64,000 nucleotides of DNA from Paenibacillus sp. PAMC 26794 (GCF_000316035.1 NZ_ANHX01000011.1:248001-312000); one strand, 5' to 3'. Counted from the first letter of the stretch, positions 42,890-53,600 are shown. Notes: generated by a model from the sequence alone, not told the origin. Program-made: numbers and translations.

Positions 42890-42946
42890 ATTTTCACCGC
42901 ATTCCATGAATCACCAGTTTAAAGTGTGGCAAAAAGAGGGTAAAAA

Positions 42947-42977
42947 TAAAAGACCGGATAGTAACCTCCGGTCCTTA
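42947..42977. terminator. Hairpin between convergent genes
   Basis: GACCGG/CCGGTC stem between the regulator gene and the NlpC/P60 gene; AT-rich flanks on both sides. Confidence 0.55.
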
Positions 42978-42998
42978 CTGATTAGCTATGATGTGATT

Positions 42999-43499
42999 CT
43001 AAAGCACACGACGAGCTTTAACATACGTTCTTTCCCATGTACCGGAATTCAGATCCGAGATGGTTACGCCTGGAGATCCATACGTATGCAGAATCTTTCC
43101 GTCCCCTGCGTACACAGCTACATGGGTAATGTTGGAACCAGTAGAACGGCTACCGCTGGAGAAGAATACAAGGTCGCCGACACGCAGATTAGCTTTGGAT
43201 ACAGCTGTACCTTCTTTGGATTGGCTCACGGAAGTGCGCGGCAAGTCTACACCATACTTTTTGAAAATATATTTCATAAAAGAAGAGCAGTCAAAAACTT
43301 TGGTTGTTGATGTTGAAGCACCAAATTCATATGGAGTTCCAGTAAATTGTTTACCATAGTTAACAATCTGTTGACCTGTAGACACAGATGCGGTTGCTGC
43401 CTGTGCAACAGGGGCGTTAGTCATTAATACAGCTCCAAAACCTAGTGTAGCGCACAACCCGACGGTTACGGCCTTTTGGACAAAGATGTTTGTTTTCAT
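42999..43499 (-). CDS. Secreted NlpC/P60 peptidoglycan hydrolase
   Basis: A 166-residue exported endopeptidase from ATG 43499 after GGAGGTAC. Signal peptide about 1-32 (VTVGLCATLGFGAVLMTNAP, cleavage AQA-A). The rest is one NlpC/P60 domain: YGKQFTGTPYEFGAS, catalytic Cys in FDCSSFMKYIFKKYG, LRVGDLVFFSS, and His in ITHVAVYAGDGKILH. No SH3b or LysM anchor, so it is freely secreted or held by charge. It likely cleaves gamma-D-Glu-diaminopimelate bonds, as in the family. Confidence 0.92.
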   Translation of the reverse strand: MKTNIFVQKAVTVGLCATLGFGAVLMTNAPVAQAATASVSTGQQIVNYGKQFTGTPYEFGASTSTTKVFDCSSFMKYIFKKYGVDLPRTSVSQSKEGTAVSKANLRVGDLVFFSSGSRSTGSNITHVAVYAGDGKILHTYGSPGVTISDLNSGTWERTYVKARRVL

Positions 43500-43685
43500 A
43501 TTAGTTAGTACCTCCAAAATTCGTTTTCGTTAAGTTGCTAGAGCGAGTATAACAGCTTTGTAACAGCCTAGAAATTGGATAGGGGAGTGTAATCCCTTGC
43601 GCCACAATGGTTTGGGTATGTTTATTAAAATATGATTAAAAATGTCAAAAAATTAATCATTGACGGATGAAGAATAATGATGAAA

Positions 43686-43720
43686 TAACAAAGACCCTTG
43701 AATATCAAGGGTCTTTGTTA
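43686..43720. terminator. Strong symmetrical terminator
   Basis: AACAAAGACCCTTG/CAAGGGTCTTTGTT stem between the thiN stop and the NlpC/P60 promoter region; most likely serves thiN on the minus strand. Confidence 0.75.
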
Positions 43721-43795
43721 TGTGTGAGCCTATTTTCTTAACGAAATCACTGGTTACAAAAACGTAATAAATAACTATGAAGCACTCGAATAGAT

Positions 43796-44437
43796 TCAAT
43801 CTTTGCTCTGAATAATCAGTAATAAGCCGCTATCGATAGTGACTGTACCGGAGGAGCCTAAGAGCTGGTTACTTACACCCAAGGATTGTCCCATGCGTAT
43901 GGTGGCTTGATCTAGCGGATACATAAAACCATCTAGAGTTATTCCTGTAACTTCATGAGTCAAGGGGAGCAGAGAAACATATTTATATTCACGGTGCTCA
44001 ACGACAGCTTTGGATGTGGTCAGTGTCATGTAATTGTGCTTGTCCTGAATGGCACAGGAGATATGATGCTGCATCGCGCGAACCATGATATGTACATTGG
44101 CGAGTGTGTGATCCATACGTGTACCTGTAGCACCTAACATTAAGATGTGAGAAGGTTCGTAATCTAGCGCTGTCTCAAAAGCCATTTCTGTATCAGTAAG
44201 ATCCTTATGAACAGGGTCACATGCAATGAAACGAATGCTATTGTTGCTTACAATGATACGTTCCTCTTCAGTAATGGAGTCGAAGTCTCCAACTGCAATG
44301 TGAGGCTGAATGCCGTGTTCAATTAAAAATAATGCACCGCGATCGGCCGCGATGATCATATCATCTTCTCGTATTTCCTGAAGTAATTCTATAGATAAGT
44401 TTCCGCCTGTAAAAATAACAATCCGTTTCGCCGTCAT
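43796..44437 (-). CDS. thiN: Thiamine pyrophosphokinase
   Basis: Converts thiamine to TPP, the ligand of the riboswitch upstream of tenI. 213 residues. Motifs: IIAADRGALFLIEHGI, VGDFDSITEEE, HKDLTDTEMAFETAL, MLGATGTRMDHTLANV, and a C-terminal beta domain with LTHEVTGITLDGFMYPL and SNQL. ATG follows GGAAGG. It is transcribed alone, not under the riboswitch. Confidence 0.93.
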   Translation of the reverse strand: MTAKRIVIFTGGNLSIELLQEIREDDMIIAADRGALFLIEHGIQPHIAVGDFDSITEEERIIVSNNSIRFIACDPVHKDLTDTEMAFETALDYEPSHILMLGATGTRMDHTLANVHIMVRAMQHHISCAIQDKHNYMTLTTSKAVVEHREYKYVSLLPLTHEVTGITLDGFMYPLDQATIRMGQSLGVSNQLLGSSGTVTIDSGLLLIIQSKD

Positions 44438-44568
44438 TTTATTTCATCCTTCCTAATTCTTTCACCAAACCAGTATAATCCACAAAATGTGGTTGCACAA
44501 TTTCAGTGCTCGCGGATACAATGGGTAGAGCGACATGGAGATGACTTGAAAAGTGAGGTTTGAACAGG

Positions 44569-45270
44569 TTGGACTTACACATTTTTGAAGTATTCAGCAT
44601 TATAGGCACTATCGCATTTGCAATGTCCGGTGCCTTCGTGGCAATGGAAGAGGAGTATGACATTCTGGGTGTACTAGTGCTTGGACTTGTCACGGCATTC
44701 GGGGGCGGGATTATCCGGAATGTACTTATAGGTATACCTGTAACGACACTATGGAGTCAGGGATCACTTATTATGTTAGCCTTAGTATCTGTAGCGATTG
44801 CGTTTATATTACCTCTCAAGTGGATTAGTCACTGGAAGCGAACAGAGGCGTTGTTTGATGCAATCGGACTCGCAGCATTTGCAATTCAAGGGGCGCTGTA
44901 CGCGGCCAACATGGGACATCCCATTAGCGCAGTTATCGTTGCAGCAGTAATGACCGGTATTGGTGGAGGCGTTATTCGTGATGTGCTTGCTGGACGTAAA
45001 CCGCTTGTATTGCGTGACGAAATCTATGCTGTATGGGCAATGACAGCCGGTTTTGTTATAGGTATGGGTTGGTTAACAACGAATGCTGGATTATTATTTT
45101 GTTTTGCGGCCGTTGTGTTCTTCCGGATGTGTTCTGTACATTATAAATGGAAACTGCCACGGCGTTCGTTGGTGCCATCTGAGAACGGAAATGTCAGTCC
45201 TCAGCCCGAGAGCATTGTGACACAGCCAAAATCGTCGGTACTTCAAGGTACGCTAAGCAAGGGGGATTAA
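44569..45270 (+). CDS. TRIC-family cation channel (UPF0126)
   Basis: A 233-residue membrane protein with seven hydrophobic helices arranged as two repeats. Each repeat carries the glycine-rich motif: LVTAFGGGIIRNVLIG and AVMTGIGGGVIRDVLAG. These are the UPF0126/TRIC signatures; bacterial members form trimeric cation channels. TTG 44569 has better spacing from GTGAGGT than TTG 44560. The last ~35 residues are a hydrophilic Ser/Pro-rich tail. Confidence 0.88.
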   Translation: MDLHIFEVFSIIGTIAFAMSGAFVAMEEEYDILGVLVLGLVTAFGGGIIRNVLIGIPVTTLWSQGSLIMLALVSVAIAFILPLKWISHWKRTEALFDAIGLAAFAIQGALYAANMGHPISAVIVAAVMTGIGGGVIRDVLAGRKPLVLRDEIYAVWAMTAGFVIGMGWLTTNAGLLFCFAAVVFFRMCSVHYKWKLPRRSLVPSENGNVSPQPESIVTQPKSSVLQGTLSKGD

Positions 45271-45271
45271 T

Positions 45272-45742
45272 ATGATTAATGTTTTGTTTGTATGTCTGGG
45301 CAATATATGTAGATCACCAATGGCTGAAGCCGTTTTGCGTCACAAAGTCCTGGAGAAGGGGCTTGAACACCAGATTCGTGTGGATTCTGCGGGTACAGGG
45401 GACTGGCATGTTGGTAAACCTCCGCATGAAGGGACTCGAAAATTGCTGGATTCGTACCAGATTTCTTATGCCAATATGGCAGCGAGACAATTCGCGAGCG
45501 AAGACTTTACTCAATTTGATTACATTGTGTGTATGGATAATTCGAATGCAGATAATGTGCGCAACGTTCCAGGCGGAGCTGAGGCGGACATCATCAAGTT
45601 TATGGACATGCTTCCGGAGGAAAAACTCAGAGAAGTACCTGACCCATATTACACAGGCAATTTTGAAGAGGTGTACGAGTTGGTTAACGCAGGCTGCGAT
45701 GTTCTGTTGAGAAAGATTGAAGAGGAACATACTTTAACCTAG
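45272..45742 (+). CDS. Low-molecular-weight protein tyrosine phosphatase
   Basis: A 156-residue phosphatase with the N-terminal P-loop VCLGNICRSPMAEA (Cys nucleophile about 8, Arg about 14) and the general-acid Asp in VPDPYYTGNFEEVYEL. Length and motif placement are typical. In Firmicutes this family includes arginine phosphatase YwlE as well as tyrosine phosphatases; the Ile after Asn in GNICRS is more like the tyrosine class than the Thr of YwlE. Starts one base after the TRIC stop. Confidence 0.93.
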   Translation: MINVLFVCLGNICRSPMAEAVLRHKVLEKGLEHQIRVDSAGTGDWHVGKPPHEGTRKLLDSYQISYANMAARQFASEDFTQFDYIVCMDNSNADNVRNVPGGAEADIIKFMDMLPEEKLREVPDPYYTGNFEEVYELVNAGCDVLLRKIEEEHTLT

Positions 45743-45806
45743 TAAATAAACATGATCTGATATGTAACTTGTAATCGGACAAAGAAGCAGGTGTGAGCAC
45801 TCAAGC

Positions 45807-45830
45807 AAGCAGGATATCCTGCTTCTTTTT
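45807..45830 (+). terminator. Terminator of the TRIC/phosphatase unit
   Basis: AAGCAGGA/TCCTGCTT palindrome followed by CTTTTT. Confidence 0.75.
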
Positions 45831-45864
45831 CAGATTATAATTGTAAGCGGTGTCATTGTGATTT

Positions 45865-45889
45865 AAAACAAAAGCGGCATTTCAGCCGC
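45865..45889 (-). terminator. Terminator of the esterase gene
   Basis: GCGGC/GCCGC stem; on the minus strand it is followed by TTTTGTTTT, 18 bp past the esterase stop. Confidence 0.65.
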
Positions 45890-45906
45890 CTGTTAATGTG
45901 GTCCTT

Positions 45907-46641
45907 TTATCTTTCCTGGAGAAAATAAAGTAATGCTTCGGGCAATTCCTTCTGCCAAAAACCCCATTGGTGTTTTCCGTCTTTCTCCTGGTAGGAGACG
46001 AGGGCACCACGTTTCTCCAGCAATTCTCGAGTATCCCGGTTTAATTGAACAAAATTATACGTACCCGTGTCTGCCTCGAAATCAGTCTCCTGCAAACCAA
46101 CGATCATCCAGATCGAGAGCCAAGACAGATCTTCAGCTGCAGCATAGATTTCTTGAGAAGCAGAGTAGAAGGCACCAGACATGCTGATGACACGTGTGAA
46201 CAGATCCGGATATAACAGAGCAAGGTGAAGCGAAACACTGCCACCAAGCGAGTCTCCGGCAAGAATGCGTTCCTGCGGAGAACGGCGCACAGGATATTTC
46301 TCCTCTATATAGGGAATAATCTCTTCAGCGAAGCAAGCGGTATATGCCTTGAACCGATCTCCGAATGGGGCATATTCCTGCGTTCTCACAGACACATCGA
46401 CCTGAACCCCTACAATAATGAAAGGTTCGGCTCCTTCGTCCAGAATAATTTGGTTAGCTGTTGTAGCAATTCGTCCGAAATTAAAAAATTCTTCGCCATC
46501 CTGACAATAAACGACAGGGTAGCTAAGCAATTCGTTATAGCCCGGAGGAAGGTAAATACGGAGCGTTCGCTTCTCACCGAGATAGCGACTTTCAATCTCT
46601 TCCTTCACAATCGTGCGTTTCAAATAGCGGGAATCCGTCAT
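45907..46641 (-). CDS. Alpha/beta-hydrolase esterase (enterochelin-esterase-like)
   Basis: A 244-residue cytoplasmic esterase of the YbbA/BesA (esterase D-like) type. LRIYLPPGYNELLSYPVVYC is the N-terminal signature, GDSLGGSVSLHLAL contains the nucleophile Ser, the acid is probably in LQETDFE, and His in GKHQWGFW completes the triad. No signal peptide. No siderophore genes are adjacent, so trilactone hydrolysis is possible but not supported by context. Confidence 0.88.
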   Translation of the reverse strand: MTDSRYLKRTIVKEEIESRYLGEKRTLRIYLPPGYNELLSYPVVYCQDGEEFFNFGRIATTANQIILDEGAEPFIIVGVQVDVSVRTQEYAPFGDRFKAYTACFAEEIIPYIEEKYPVRRSPQERILAGDSLGGSVSLHLALLYPDLFTRVISMSGAFYSASQEIYAAAEDLSWLSIWMIVGLQETDFEADTGTYNFVQLNRDTRELLEKRGALVSYQEKDGKHQWGFWQKELPEALLYFLQER

Positions 46642-46813
46642 AAAACGTCACCTTTCTCGGTTAATTTTTTTGCATTCGACCGCGCAATACGGTAAGATTA
46701 CCCTTGTGCGGGGTTAGGTCAAACACGCAATCATGTATTATGCTGTTATACCAATATTCAGCCCCTGTTATACATACAATCCGGCAGGAAACATAAAAAA
46801 AATACGGATTTCT

Positions 46814-46843
46814 TTGACGTATGGAGTGAAACAGGTGTATTAT
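46814..46843 (+). promoter_or_regulatory. Promoter of the pdh operon
   Basis: TTGACG (46814-46819), 18-bp spacer, TATTAT (46838-46843), about 55 bp upstream of the pdhA start. Confidence 0.65.
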
Positions 46844-46898
46844 AATATTATAACAGCGGAACTTGATATTCAAATTTTTTGTTGAGGTGAAGAAAAAA

Positions 46899-47966
46899 AT
46901 GAGCAAGGTTCCTTATGAAGTGTATACAGAGGATGTAGAAGCTCTGTCCGTGCTGTCTCCTGACGGCGAAATTGTTAACAAAGACATGATGCCAACACTT
47001 TCCGATGATCAATTAAAAGAAATTATGTACCGCATGGTATTTACCCGTACTTGGGATGACCGTGCAGTAAACCTGGGCCGTCAAGGTCGTCTTGGTTTCT
47101 ATGCTCCAGTATCTGGTCAAGAAGCGACAATGGTTGGTAGTGAATTTGCAATTGAAAAAGAAGACTTTGTATGTCCTGGCTATCGTGACATTCCGCAACT
47201 CGTATGGCATGGACTTCCTCTTTATCAAGCATTCTTGTACTCCCGTGGACACCAACATGGTGGACAAATTCCAGATGGCGTTAATGTATTGATGCCACAA
47301 ATCATCATTGGTGCACAAATTCTGCATGCAATGGGTATCGCTATGGGTTACAAATTGAAGAAACAAAAACAAGTTGTTATCACGTACACAGGTGATGGCG
47401 GTTCTTCTGAAGGTGACTTCTATGAAGGTCTGAACTACGCTGGTGTATACAAACTGCCTGTTATCTTCTTTGTACAAAACAATGGTTATGCCATCACAAC
47501 TCCTTTTGCTAAGCAAACAGCAGCTCTGTCCATCGCTCACAAAGCGGTAGCAGCAGGTATCAAAGGTGTTAAAGTTGACGGTATGGACATCTTCGCTGTT
47601 ATCAAAGCTGTCCAGGAAGCTGCTGAGCGTGGACGTAACGGAGAAGGCGCAACATTGATCGAAGCAGTAACTTACCGTTTCCGTCCTCACTCCCTTTCGG
47701 ATGATGCTTCCAAGTATCGTACAAAAGAAGAAGAGGCAGAATGGTCTGCTAAAGATCCTATCGCACGTTTCGCTAAATATCTGGAGAAAAAAGGTCTTTG
47801 GACTGAAGAAGATACAGCACGTGTGAAAGAAGAAGCAAAAGCTAAAGTAAATGAAGAGATCAAAAAAGCGGAAAAAACCGAGAAAATGACGATTTCAGGC
47901 TTGATCGACAGCATGTTCGAACAAACGCCTAAGCACTTGGAAGAGCAAAAAGCTGATTTCCAATAA
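46899..47966 (+). CDS. pdhA: Pyruvate dehydrogenase E1 alpha
   Basis: The TPP-dependent decarboxylase alpha subunit, 355 residues from ATG 46899 after GAGGTGAAG. The TPP/Mg motif GDGGSSEGDFYEGLNYAGV to FVQNNGYAI is intact; the phosphorylation-loop-like RFRPHSLSDDASKYR lies near 275. First gene of a four-gene pdh operon. Confidence 0.96.
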   Translation: MSKVPYEVYTEDVEALSVLSPDGEIVNKDMMPTLSDDQLKEIMYRMVFTRTWDDRAVNLGRQGRLGFYAPVSGQEATMVGSEFAIEKEDFVCPGYRDIPQLVWHGLPLYQAFLYSRGHQHGGQIPDGVNVLMPQIIIGAQILHAMGIAMGYKLKKQKQVVITYTGDGGSSEGDFYEGLNYAGVYKLPVIFFVQNNGYAITTPFAKQTAALSIAHKAVAAGIKGVKVDGMDIFAVIKAVQEAAERGRNGEGATLIEAVTYRFRPHSLSDDASKYRTKEEEAEWSAKDPIARFAKYLEKKGLWTEEDTARVKEEAKAKVNEEIKKAEKTEKMTISGLIDSMFEQTPKHLEEQKADFQ

Positions 47967-48067
47967 GTTTTTTCCGATAAAGCATAAACATCCGCGACTT
48001 TAATGTCCCGGTATACATGTACGAATTCAAATGTGAACTGTCAATGTTTAAGGAGGAAATGAAGCAA

Positions 48068-49045
48068 ATGGCACAAATGAACATGAAAGAAGCAATCCGT
48101 GATGCGCTTCGCGTGGAGTTGAAACGTGATCCTAACGTTCTGCTTTTCGGTGAAGACGTAGGTAATGTAGGCGGCGTTTTCCGTGTAACGGAAGGTCTGC
48201 AAAAAGAGTTTGGCGAAGAGCGTGTATTTGATACTCCACTGGCTGAGTCCGCTATCGGTGGTTTGGCTGTAGGTCTGGGTGTACAAGGCTTCCGTCCGGT
48301 TGCTGAGATCCAATTCGTTGGTTTTATCTTCGAAGCCCTTGACCAAATGGTAGTGCAAGCTGCTCGTATGCGTTTCCGCTCTGGTGGAAAATACAATTCT
48401 CCAATCGTATTCCGTACACCATTCGGTGGCGGCGTAAAAGCGGCAGAATTGCATACAGATTCCCTGGAAGGTCTGCTCACGCAAACACCAGGTATCAAAG
48501 TAGTTGTTCCTTCTAATCCTTACGATGCAAAAGGTCTGATGATCGCTTCTATTCGCGATAACGATCCTGTATTCTTCATGGAGCACTTGAACTTGTACCA
48601 TGCTTTCCGTGCAGAAGTGCCGGAAGAAGATTACGTTGTTGAATTGGGCAAAGCGAACGTTGTTCGTGAAGGTTCTGATGTTACTATCATTACTTACGGT
48701 ATGATGGTTCACACTTCTGTGAAAGCAGCAGATGAACTCGAAAAACAAGGAATCAAAGTTGAAGTTATCGACCTTCGTACGGTTAGCCCGATCGATATCG
48801 ATACTATCGTTGCTTCTATTAAGAAAACAAACCGTGCAATTGTTGTACAGGAAGCTCAAAAGAGCGCAGGTGTTGCAGCTGAAGTCATTGCCCAAATCAA
48901 TGAAAAAGCAATCCTGCATTTGGAAGCACCGGTTCTGCGTGTAGCTGGTCCGGATACTGTATATCCTTTTGCACAAATCGAAGATTCATGGCTGCCTAAC
49001 CCAGCGCGTATCGTTGCTGCGGTTAACAAAGTCGTAAATTTCTAA
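48068..49045 (+). CDS. pdhB: Pyruvate dehydrogenase E1 beta
   Basis: The E1 beta subunit, 325 residues. ATG 48068 ([15 protein letters not shown]) is 11 bases after GGAGG and matches the family start; the frame continues upstream without a site. Visible motifs: [31 protein letters not shown], the C-terminal transketolase domain with [13 protein letters not shown] and [15 protein letters not shown]. Confidence 0.96.
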   Translation: MAQMNMKEAIRDALRVELKRDPNVLLFGEDVGNVGGVFRVTEGLQKEFGEERVFDTPLAESAIGGLAVGLGVQGFRPVAEIQFVGFIFEALDQMVVQAARMRFRSGGKYNSPIVFRTPFGGGVKAAELHTDSLEGLLTQTPGIKVVVPSNPYDAKGLMIASIRDNDPVFFMEHLNLYHAFRAEVPEEDYVVELGKANVVREGSDVTIITYGMMVHTSVKAADELEKQGIKVEVIDLRTVSPIDIDTIVASIKKTNRAIVVQEAQKSAGVAAEVIAQINEKAILHLEAPVLRVAGPDTVYPFAQIEDSWLPNPARIVAAVNKVVNF

Positions 49046-49221
49046 TTTAATCATCTGACATGCCGCAAGGCGCAGTATGGTGATTCACACCGCAGCGCGA
49101 GCTGCACTGTAAACAGCCATTAGCCCCTTGAGTAACAGTTATTTGCATTAGCAGTAACAGTTGTTTCTTGGAGTTAAGGGTTGTTTTCAGGATTGAGCAC
49201 ATAATCAAGGAGGTTTTTCAG
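49046..49221. other. Spacer with hairpin inside the pdh operon
   Basis: A 176-bp gap between pdhB and pdhC with GC-rich partial inverted repeats (GGCGCAG...CGCAGCGCG region) but no T run. It may be an mRNA-processing or stability element that sets E2/E3 levels. Confidence 0.35.
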
Positions 49222-50544
49222 TTGGCTAAATTTGAATATAAATTCCCTGAACTGGGCGAAGGCCTTCACGAAGGCGAAATCATCAAGATGCACATCAAAG
49301 TCGGTGATAAAGTAACTGACGACGATATCATCATGGAAGTACAGAACGACAAAGCGGTAGTTGAAGTACCTTGTCCGGTAAACGGAACAATTACAGAAGT
49401 ATTCGCTAAAGACGGTCAAATCTGTCACGTTGGCGAAGTTGTAGCCATCATTGATGCAGAAGGTGAACTTCCTGAACAAGACGACGCTCCTGCTGGCGAT
49501 CAAGGCGAGCAAGAGAAAGATGCAGCTCAAGGCGGAGCTGACACAAGCGGTTCTTCTGCAGCAGCTTCCAGCTCGGATGCAGCTAAAGAGGGCGGCAACA
49601 ACAGCGTTCCGGCAGTACCTGCCAAAGACGTTCTGGCAACACCAAGCGTGCGCAAATTTGCTCGCGAACAAGGTGTAGACATCTCTCAGGTTAACGGCAC
49701 TGGTAACAACGGTAAAGTAACCAAAGAAGATGTTGAATCCTTCAAAAACGGTGGCGGTTCTTCCGCGGCGGCATCTTCCGAAGCTCCGACTCAAGAAGAG
49801 AAAAAATCCGCAGCACCAGCAGTGGCTGCAGCTGATCAACACGTTGAAGAAGAGCGCGTACCATTCAAAGGTATCCGTAAAGCGATCTCTAATGCAATGG
49901 TTAAATCGGCTTACACAGCACCTCACGTTACAATCATGGACGAAGTGGACGTAACTGATTTGGTTGCTTTCCGTACTCGTATGAAACCAATTGCAGAGAA
50001 AAAAGGAACAAAAGTTACTTATCTGCCATTCATCGTTAAAGCACTGGTTGCGGCTTCCCGCCAATTCCCGGCTCTGAACGCTATGATTGATGAAGAAGCT
50101 AACGAAATTGTTTACAAAAAATACTACAACATTGGTATCGCTACAGATACAGACAATGGCTTGATCGTTCCTGTTATCAAAGATGCTGATCGCAAATCCA
50201 TCTGGATGATCGCTGATTCTATCCGTGATCTGGCAGCTCGTGGTCGCGAAGGTAAATTGAGCGCGAACGAAATGAGAGGAAGCACAATCTCCATCAGTAA
50301 CATCGGTTCTGCTGGCGGAATGTTCTTCACTCCAATCATCAACTTCCCTGAAGTTGCTATTCTGGGAACAGGACGCATCAGCGAAAAAGCTGTTATCAAA
50401 AACGGTGAAGTAGTTGCAGCACCTGTAATGGCTCTTTCCTTGAGCTTTGACCACCGTATCATCGATGGCGCAACAGCACAAAACTTTATGAATTACATTA
50501 AACAGCTGCTCGCTAACCCTGAGCTGCTTGTTATGGAGGTGTAA
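49222..50544 (+). CDS. pdhC: Dihydrolipoamide acetyltransferase (E2)
   Basis: The core of the pyruvate dehydrogenase complex, 440 residues from TTG 49222 after AAGGAGG. One lipoyl domain (1-80; lipoyl Lys in [12 protein letters not shown]), an Ala/Ser-rich flexible linker, peripheral-subunit-binding domain (about 137-170; [18 protein letters not shown]), a second linker, and the catalytic domain with active-site [12 protein letters not shown] near the end. A single lipoyl domain is usual for Gram-positive E2. Confidence 0.96.
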   Translation: MAKFEYKFPELGEGLHEGEIIKMHIKVGDKVTDDDIIMEVQNDKAVVEVPCPVNGTITEVFAKDGQICHVGEVVAIIDAEGELPEQDDAPAGDQGEQEKDAAQGGADTSGSSAAASSSDAAKEGGNNSVPAVPAKDVLATPSVRKFAREQGVDISQVNGTGNNGKVTKEDVESFKNGGGSSAAASSEAPTQEEKKSAAPAVAAADQHVEEERVPFKGIRKAISNAMVKSAYTAPHVTIMDEVDVTDLVAFRTRMKPIAEKKGTKVTYLPFIVKALVAASRQFPALNAMIDEEANEIVYKKYYNIGIATDTDNGLIVPVIKDADRKSIWMIADSIRDLAARGREGKLSANEMRGSTISISNIGSAGGMFFTPIINFPEVAILGTGRISEKAVIKNGEVVAAPVMALSLSFDHRIIDGATAQNFMNYIKQLLANPELLVMEV

Positions 50545-50547
50545 GAT

Positions 50548-51963
50548 ATGGTAGTAGGCGACGCTTCTCTTGATATCGACACATTAGTAATTGGTGCAGG
50601 ACCTGGTGGCTATGTAGCTGCCATCCGTGCTGCTCAATTGGGCCAAAGCGTATTGATCGTAGACAAATCCGAACTGGGCGGCGTTTGTTTGAACCGTGGA
50701 TGTATCCCATCCAAAGCCCTGATCTCGGCTGCGCACCAATATGAGTCTGCACTTCACGGTGAAGCTTTTGGTATCTCTGCTGAGAACGTAAAAGTGGACT
50801 TCAGCAAAACTCAAGAATTCAAAAACGGCGTTGTTAAGAAAATGACTGGCGGCGTAGCTGGTTTGCTCAAAGGTAACAAAGTGGAAGTTTTCAACGGTGA
50901 GTGCATGTTCATTAACGAAAACGAAGCACGTGTATTCAACGATCATGAATCTCCGCGTTACCGTTTCAAAAATGCAATTATTGCAACAGGTTCCCGTCCA
51001 ATCGAACTGAAACCTTTCCCGTTTGGCGGACGCATTCTGTCTTCGACAGAAGCATTGAACTTGCCTGAAGTACCAAAAAGCATGATCGTTATCGGTGGCG
51101 GATATATTGGTGCCGAGCTTGGTCAAATGTACTCTAAATTCGGTGCAAAAGTAACAATCATCGAAGGTTTGGATACAGTACTGCCAGGTTTCGATAAAGA
51201 CATGACTAGCCTCGTGGCTAAAAACATGAAGAAAACAGGCATCGAAATCGTAACGGGTGCAAAAGCTGAAAGTGCTGAGCAAACGGATAAAGATGTAACT
51301 GTTAAATACTCTGTAAATGGTGAGTCCAAAGAAGTGACTGCAGATTATCTGCTTGTTACCGTTGGACGTCGTCCAAATACAGATGGTGAGCTTGGTCTGG
51401 ACATGATTGGCGTAGATGTTGACGAGCGTGGATTCGTTAAAGTTGACCACCAAGGCCGTACTAGCATCCCGCAAATCTTTGCAATTGGTGATATCGTATC
51501 TGGTCTGGCTCTGGCACACAAAGCTTCTTACGAAGGTAAAGTGGCTGCTGAAGCAATCGCGGGACAACCATCTGTAGTTGATTACAAATGTATGCCAGCT
51601 GTTGTGTTCACAGATCCAGAGTGTTCCAGCGTAGGGTACACTGAAAAAGAAGCTAAAGAAAAAGGTCACAAAGTAAAAGCGGGCAAATTCCCTTATGCGG
51701 GTAACGGCCGTGCTGTATCTTTGAACCACGCTGAAGGCTTCGTGAAAATCGTAGCTGACGAAGAAAGTGGCCTTGTATTGGGTTGCCAAATCGTAGGTCT
51801 GGAAGCTTCCAACTTGATTGCTGAGCTTGGTTTGGCAATTGAAATGGGTGCTACTCTGGAAGATCTGGCTCTCACTATTCACGCTCACCCAACTTTGGGC
51901 GAAATCGTAATGGAAGCTGCGGAATTGGTTATGGGTCACCCGATCCACATCATCTCCCGTTAA
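50548..51963 (+). CDS. pdhD: Dihydrolipoamide dehydrogenase (E3)
   Basis: A FAD/NAD flavoprotein reoxidising the lipoyl groups, 471 residues. FAD site [20 protein letters not shown], redox disulfide [18 protein letters not shown] site [19 protein letters not shown], and C-terminal His-Glu in [13 protein letters not shown]. Starts three bases after pdhC, ending the operon. Confidence 0.97.
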   Translation: MVVGDASLDIDTLVIGAGPGGYVAAIRAAQLGQSVLIVDKSELGGVCLNRGCIPSKALISAAHQYESALHGEAFGISAENVKVDFSKTQEFKNGVVKKMTGGVAGLLKGNKVEVFNGECMFINENEARVFNDHESPRYRFKNAIIATGSRPIELKPFPFGGRILSSTEALNLPEVPKSMIVIGGGYIGAELGQMYSKFGAKVTIIEGLDTVLPGFDKDMTSLVAKNMKKTGIEIVTGAKAESAEQTDKDVTVKYSVNGESKEVTADYLLVTVGRRPNTDGELGLDMIGVDVDERGFVKVDHQGRTSIPQIFAIGDIVSGLALAHKASYEGKVAAEAIAGQPSVVDYKCMPAVVFTDPECSSVGYTEKEAKEKGHKVKAGKFPYAGNGRAVSLNHAEGFVKIVADEESGLVLGCQIVGLEASNLIAELGLAIEMGATLEDLALTIHAHPTLGEIVMEAAELVMGHPIHIISR

Positions 51964-52007
51964 GATCGTCTAAGCTTCGGATTCGTCCGGCATTATACGT
52001 ATATCAG

Positions 52008-52046
52008 AAGAGACGAATGACGCTAACGCGTTATTCGTCTCTTTTT
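52008..52046 (+). terminator. Terminator of the pdh operon
   Basis: AAGAGACGAAT/ATTCGTCTCTT stem with inner CGC/GCG and a T run. Confidence 0.85.
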
Positions 52047-52266
52047 TCTGAGCAAGAGCCGAGAAATTTAAGATACTCGTGTATGTGATATGATGAAAAT
52101 TTACACGCTCAAAAGTTTCATTGAATTGATTTTATCCAACAACTCAATTGTGGTACACTGTAGTAATGATCAGTCATGATGTGGCTCTAAGCCAATCACG
52201 GTCTATGTATTAGTATTTAAGTTAAACTTTTATACTTATGAAATAAGAGTGCGAGGGGATATCAAC

Positions 52267-53061
52267 ATGAAAAACTATCTCGATTTATTGCAGGATATTC
52301 TGAACAACGGCGCGCATAAAGGAGACCGTACAGGAACAGGAACACAATCTGTATTTGGCAGACAACTCCGTTATGATCTCTCCGAAGGATTTCCACTGGT
52401 AACAACCAAACGAATTCATCTCAAATCGGTTATTCATGAACTGTTATGGTTTTTGAGTGGCGATACCAATATATCTTATCTGAAAGAAAACGGTGTGAAG
52501 ATCTGGGACGACTGGGCGGACGAAAATGGGGATCTGGGACCGGTATACGGCTCGCAGTGGCGCACATGGGAAGCACCAAACGGAGAAAAAATTGATCAGA
52601 TCGCTGGGGTCATTGATTCGATCAAAAATAATCCGGATTCACGTCGTCACCTTGTCAGCGCATGGAATGTGGCTGAGATCAATAATATGAAGCTTCCACC
52701 TTGTCATTTTGCGTTTCAGTTTTACGTTGCAGAGGGTAAATTATCATGTATGCTTACGATGCGTTCCGTGGATACGTTCCTCGGATTGCCGTTTAACATC
52801 GCGAGTTATGCGCTCTTGACTCATATGATCGCCCAGCAATGTGATCTTGAGGTGGGTGATTTCGTTTGGTCTGGAGGGGATGTTCACATCTACTCCAATC
52901 ACGTAGATCAGGTTAAAACTCAGCTGGAGCGTGAACCTTATGCTTTACCTAAACTGGTAATCAAACGTAAGCCGGATTCTATTTTTGATTATAAGTTTGA
53001 AGATTTCGAGTTTGAGAACTACCAGCATCATCCGGGCATTAAAGCTCCAATTGCAGTCTAA
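52267..53061 (+). CDS. thyA: Thymidylate synthase
   Basis: Makes dTMP from dUMP with methylene-tetrahydrofolate. 264 residues, the usual length of the E. coli/ThyB-type enzyme. [20 protein letters not shown] (phosphate/folate Arg), catalytic Cys in [14 protein letters not shown], and [23 protein letters not shown] 52267 follows GCGAGGGGAT; the upstream in-frame codon lacks a site. Coupled with folA downstream to recycle dihydrofolate. Confidence 0.97.
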   Translation: MKNYLDLLQDILNNGAHKGDRTGTGTQSVFGRQLRYDLSEGFPLVTTKRIHLKSVIHELLWFLSGDTNISYLKENGVKIWDDWADENGDLGPVYGSQWRTWEAPNGEKIDQIAGVIDSIKNNPDSRRHLVSAWNVAEINNMKLPPCHFAFQFYVAEGKLSCMLTMRSVDTFLGLPFNIASYALLTHMIAQQCDLEVGDFVWSGGDVHIYSNHVDQVKTQLEREPYALPKLVIKRKPDSIFDYKFEDFEFENYQHHPGIKAPIAV

Positions 53062-53111
53062 TTATGTGTTCAATCTCGATAAGAGACTTGGATTGAAGGA
53101 GTGTATTACCC

Positions 53112-53600
53112 TTGAGTATTGAATTGGTATGGGCAATGGGGGAAAACGGTGTGATCGGATTGAATAATTCGATTCCATGGCGGTTACCCAAGGATATGGC
53201 CTTTTTCAAACAACGTACGCTGAACAAAACGATTATCATGGGACGTAATACGTGGGAATCTTTTGGCGGTAAGCCGCTTCCTCAGCGCCGTAATATCGTA
53301 GTGACAAGAGATCTGAACTACAAGGTGGAACAGGCTGAAATCGTACATACGATTGAAGAGGGTCTGGGTGTAACCAAAGGTGAGGAACTGTGCGTAATTG
53401 GGGGTTCCCAAGTGTATCGTGAGTTCCTGCCACTTGCAGATCGTCTTGTGGTGACCAAAATTCATGAGAATTTTGAGGGAGATACGTTTTTCCCTGATGT
53501 GGACTGGTCCGAATGGGAACTGATTGAACAGATTGAAGGCGAACAGGATGAAAAAAATGTTCATGCGTATACATTCGAATTTTACGAACGTAAACGGTAA
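53112..53600 (+). CDS. folA: Dihydrofolate reductase
   Basis: Reduces the dihydrofolate made by ThyA. 162 residues from TTG 53112 after GAAGGAG. Motifs: VWAMGENGVIGLNNSIPWRL, catalytic Asp in LPKDMAFFKQ, IIMGRNTWES, VIGGSQVYREFLPLADRLVV. Ends near a terminator; thyA-folA form an operon. Confidence 0.96.
   Translation: MSIELVWAMGENGVIGLNNSIPWRLPKDMAFFKQRTLNKTIIMGRNTWESFGGKPLPQRRNIVVTRDLNYKVEQAEIVHTIEEGLGVTKGEELCVIGGSQVYREFLPLADRLVVTKIHENFEGDTFFPDVDWSEWELIEQIEGEQDEKNVHAYTFEFYERKR

Noticed and set aside
48041..48976. Minus-strand frame opposite pdhB
   Set aside because: Antisense shadow of the E1 beta gene; composition is unlike a protein.
49174..50481. Long minus-strand frame (435 codons) opposite pdhC
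   Set aside because: It is fully antisense to the well-supported E2 gene, has Cys/Ser/Phe-rich, non-protein-like composition, and arises from the codon bias of the pdh genes.
50584..51948. Long minus-strand frame (454 codons) opposite pdhD
   Set aside because: Same reason: antisense shadow of the E3 gene with no ribosome site and no recognisable domain.
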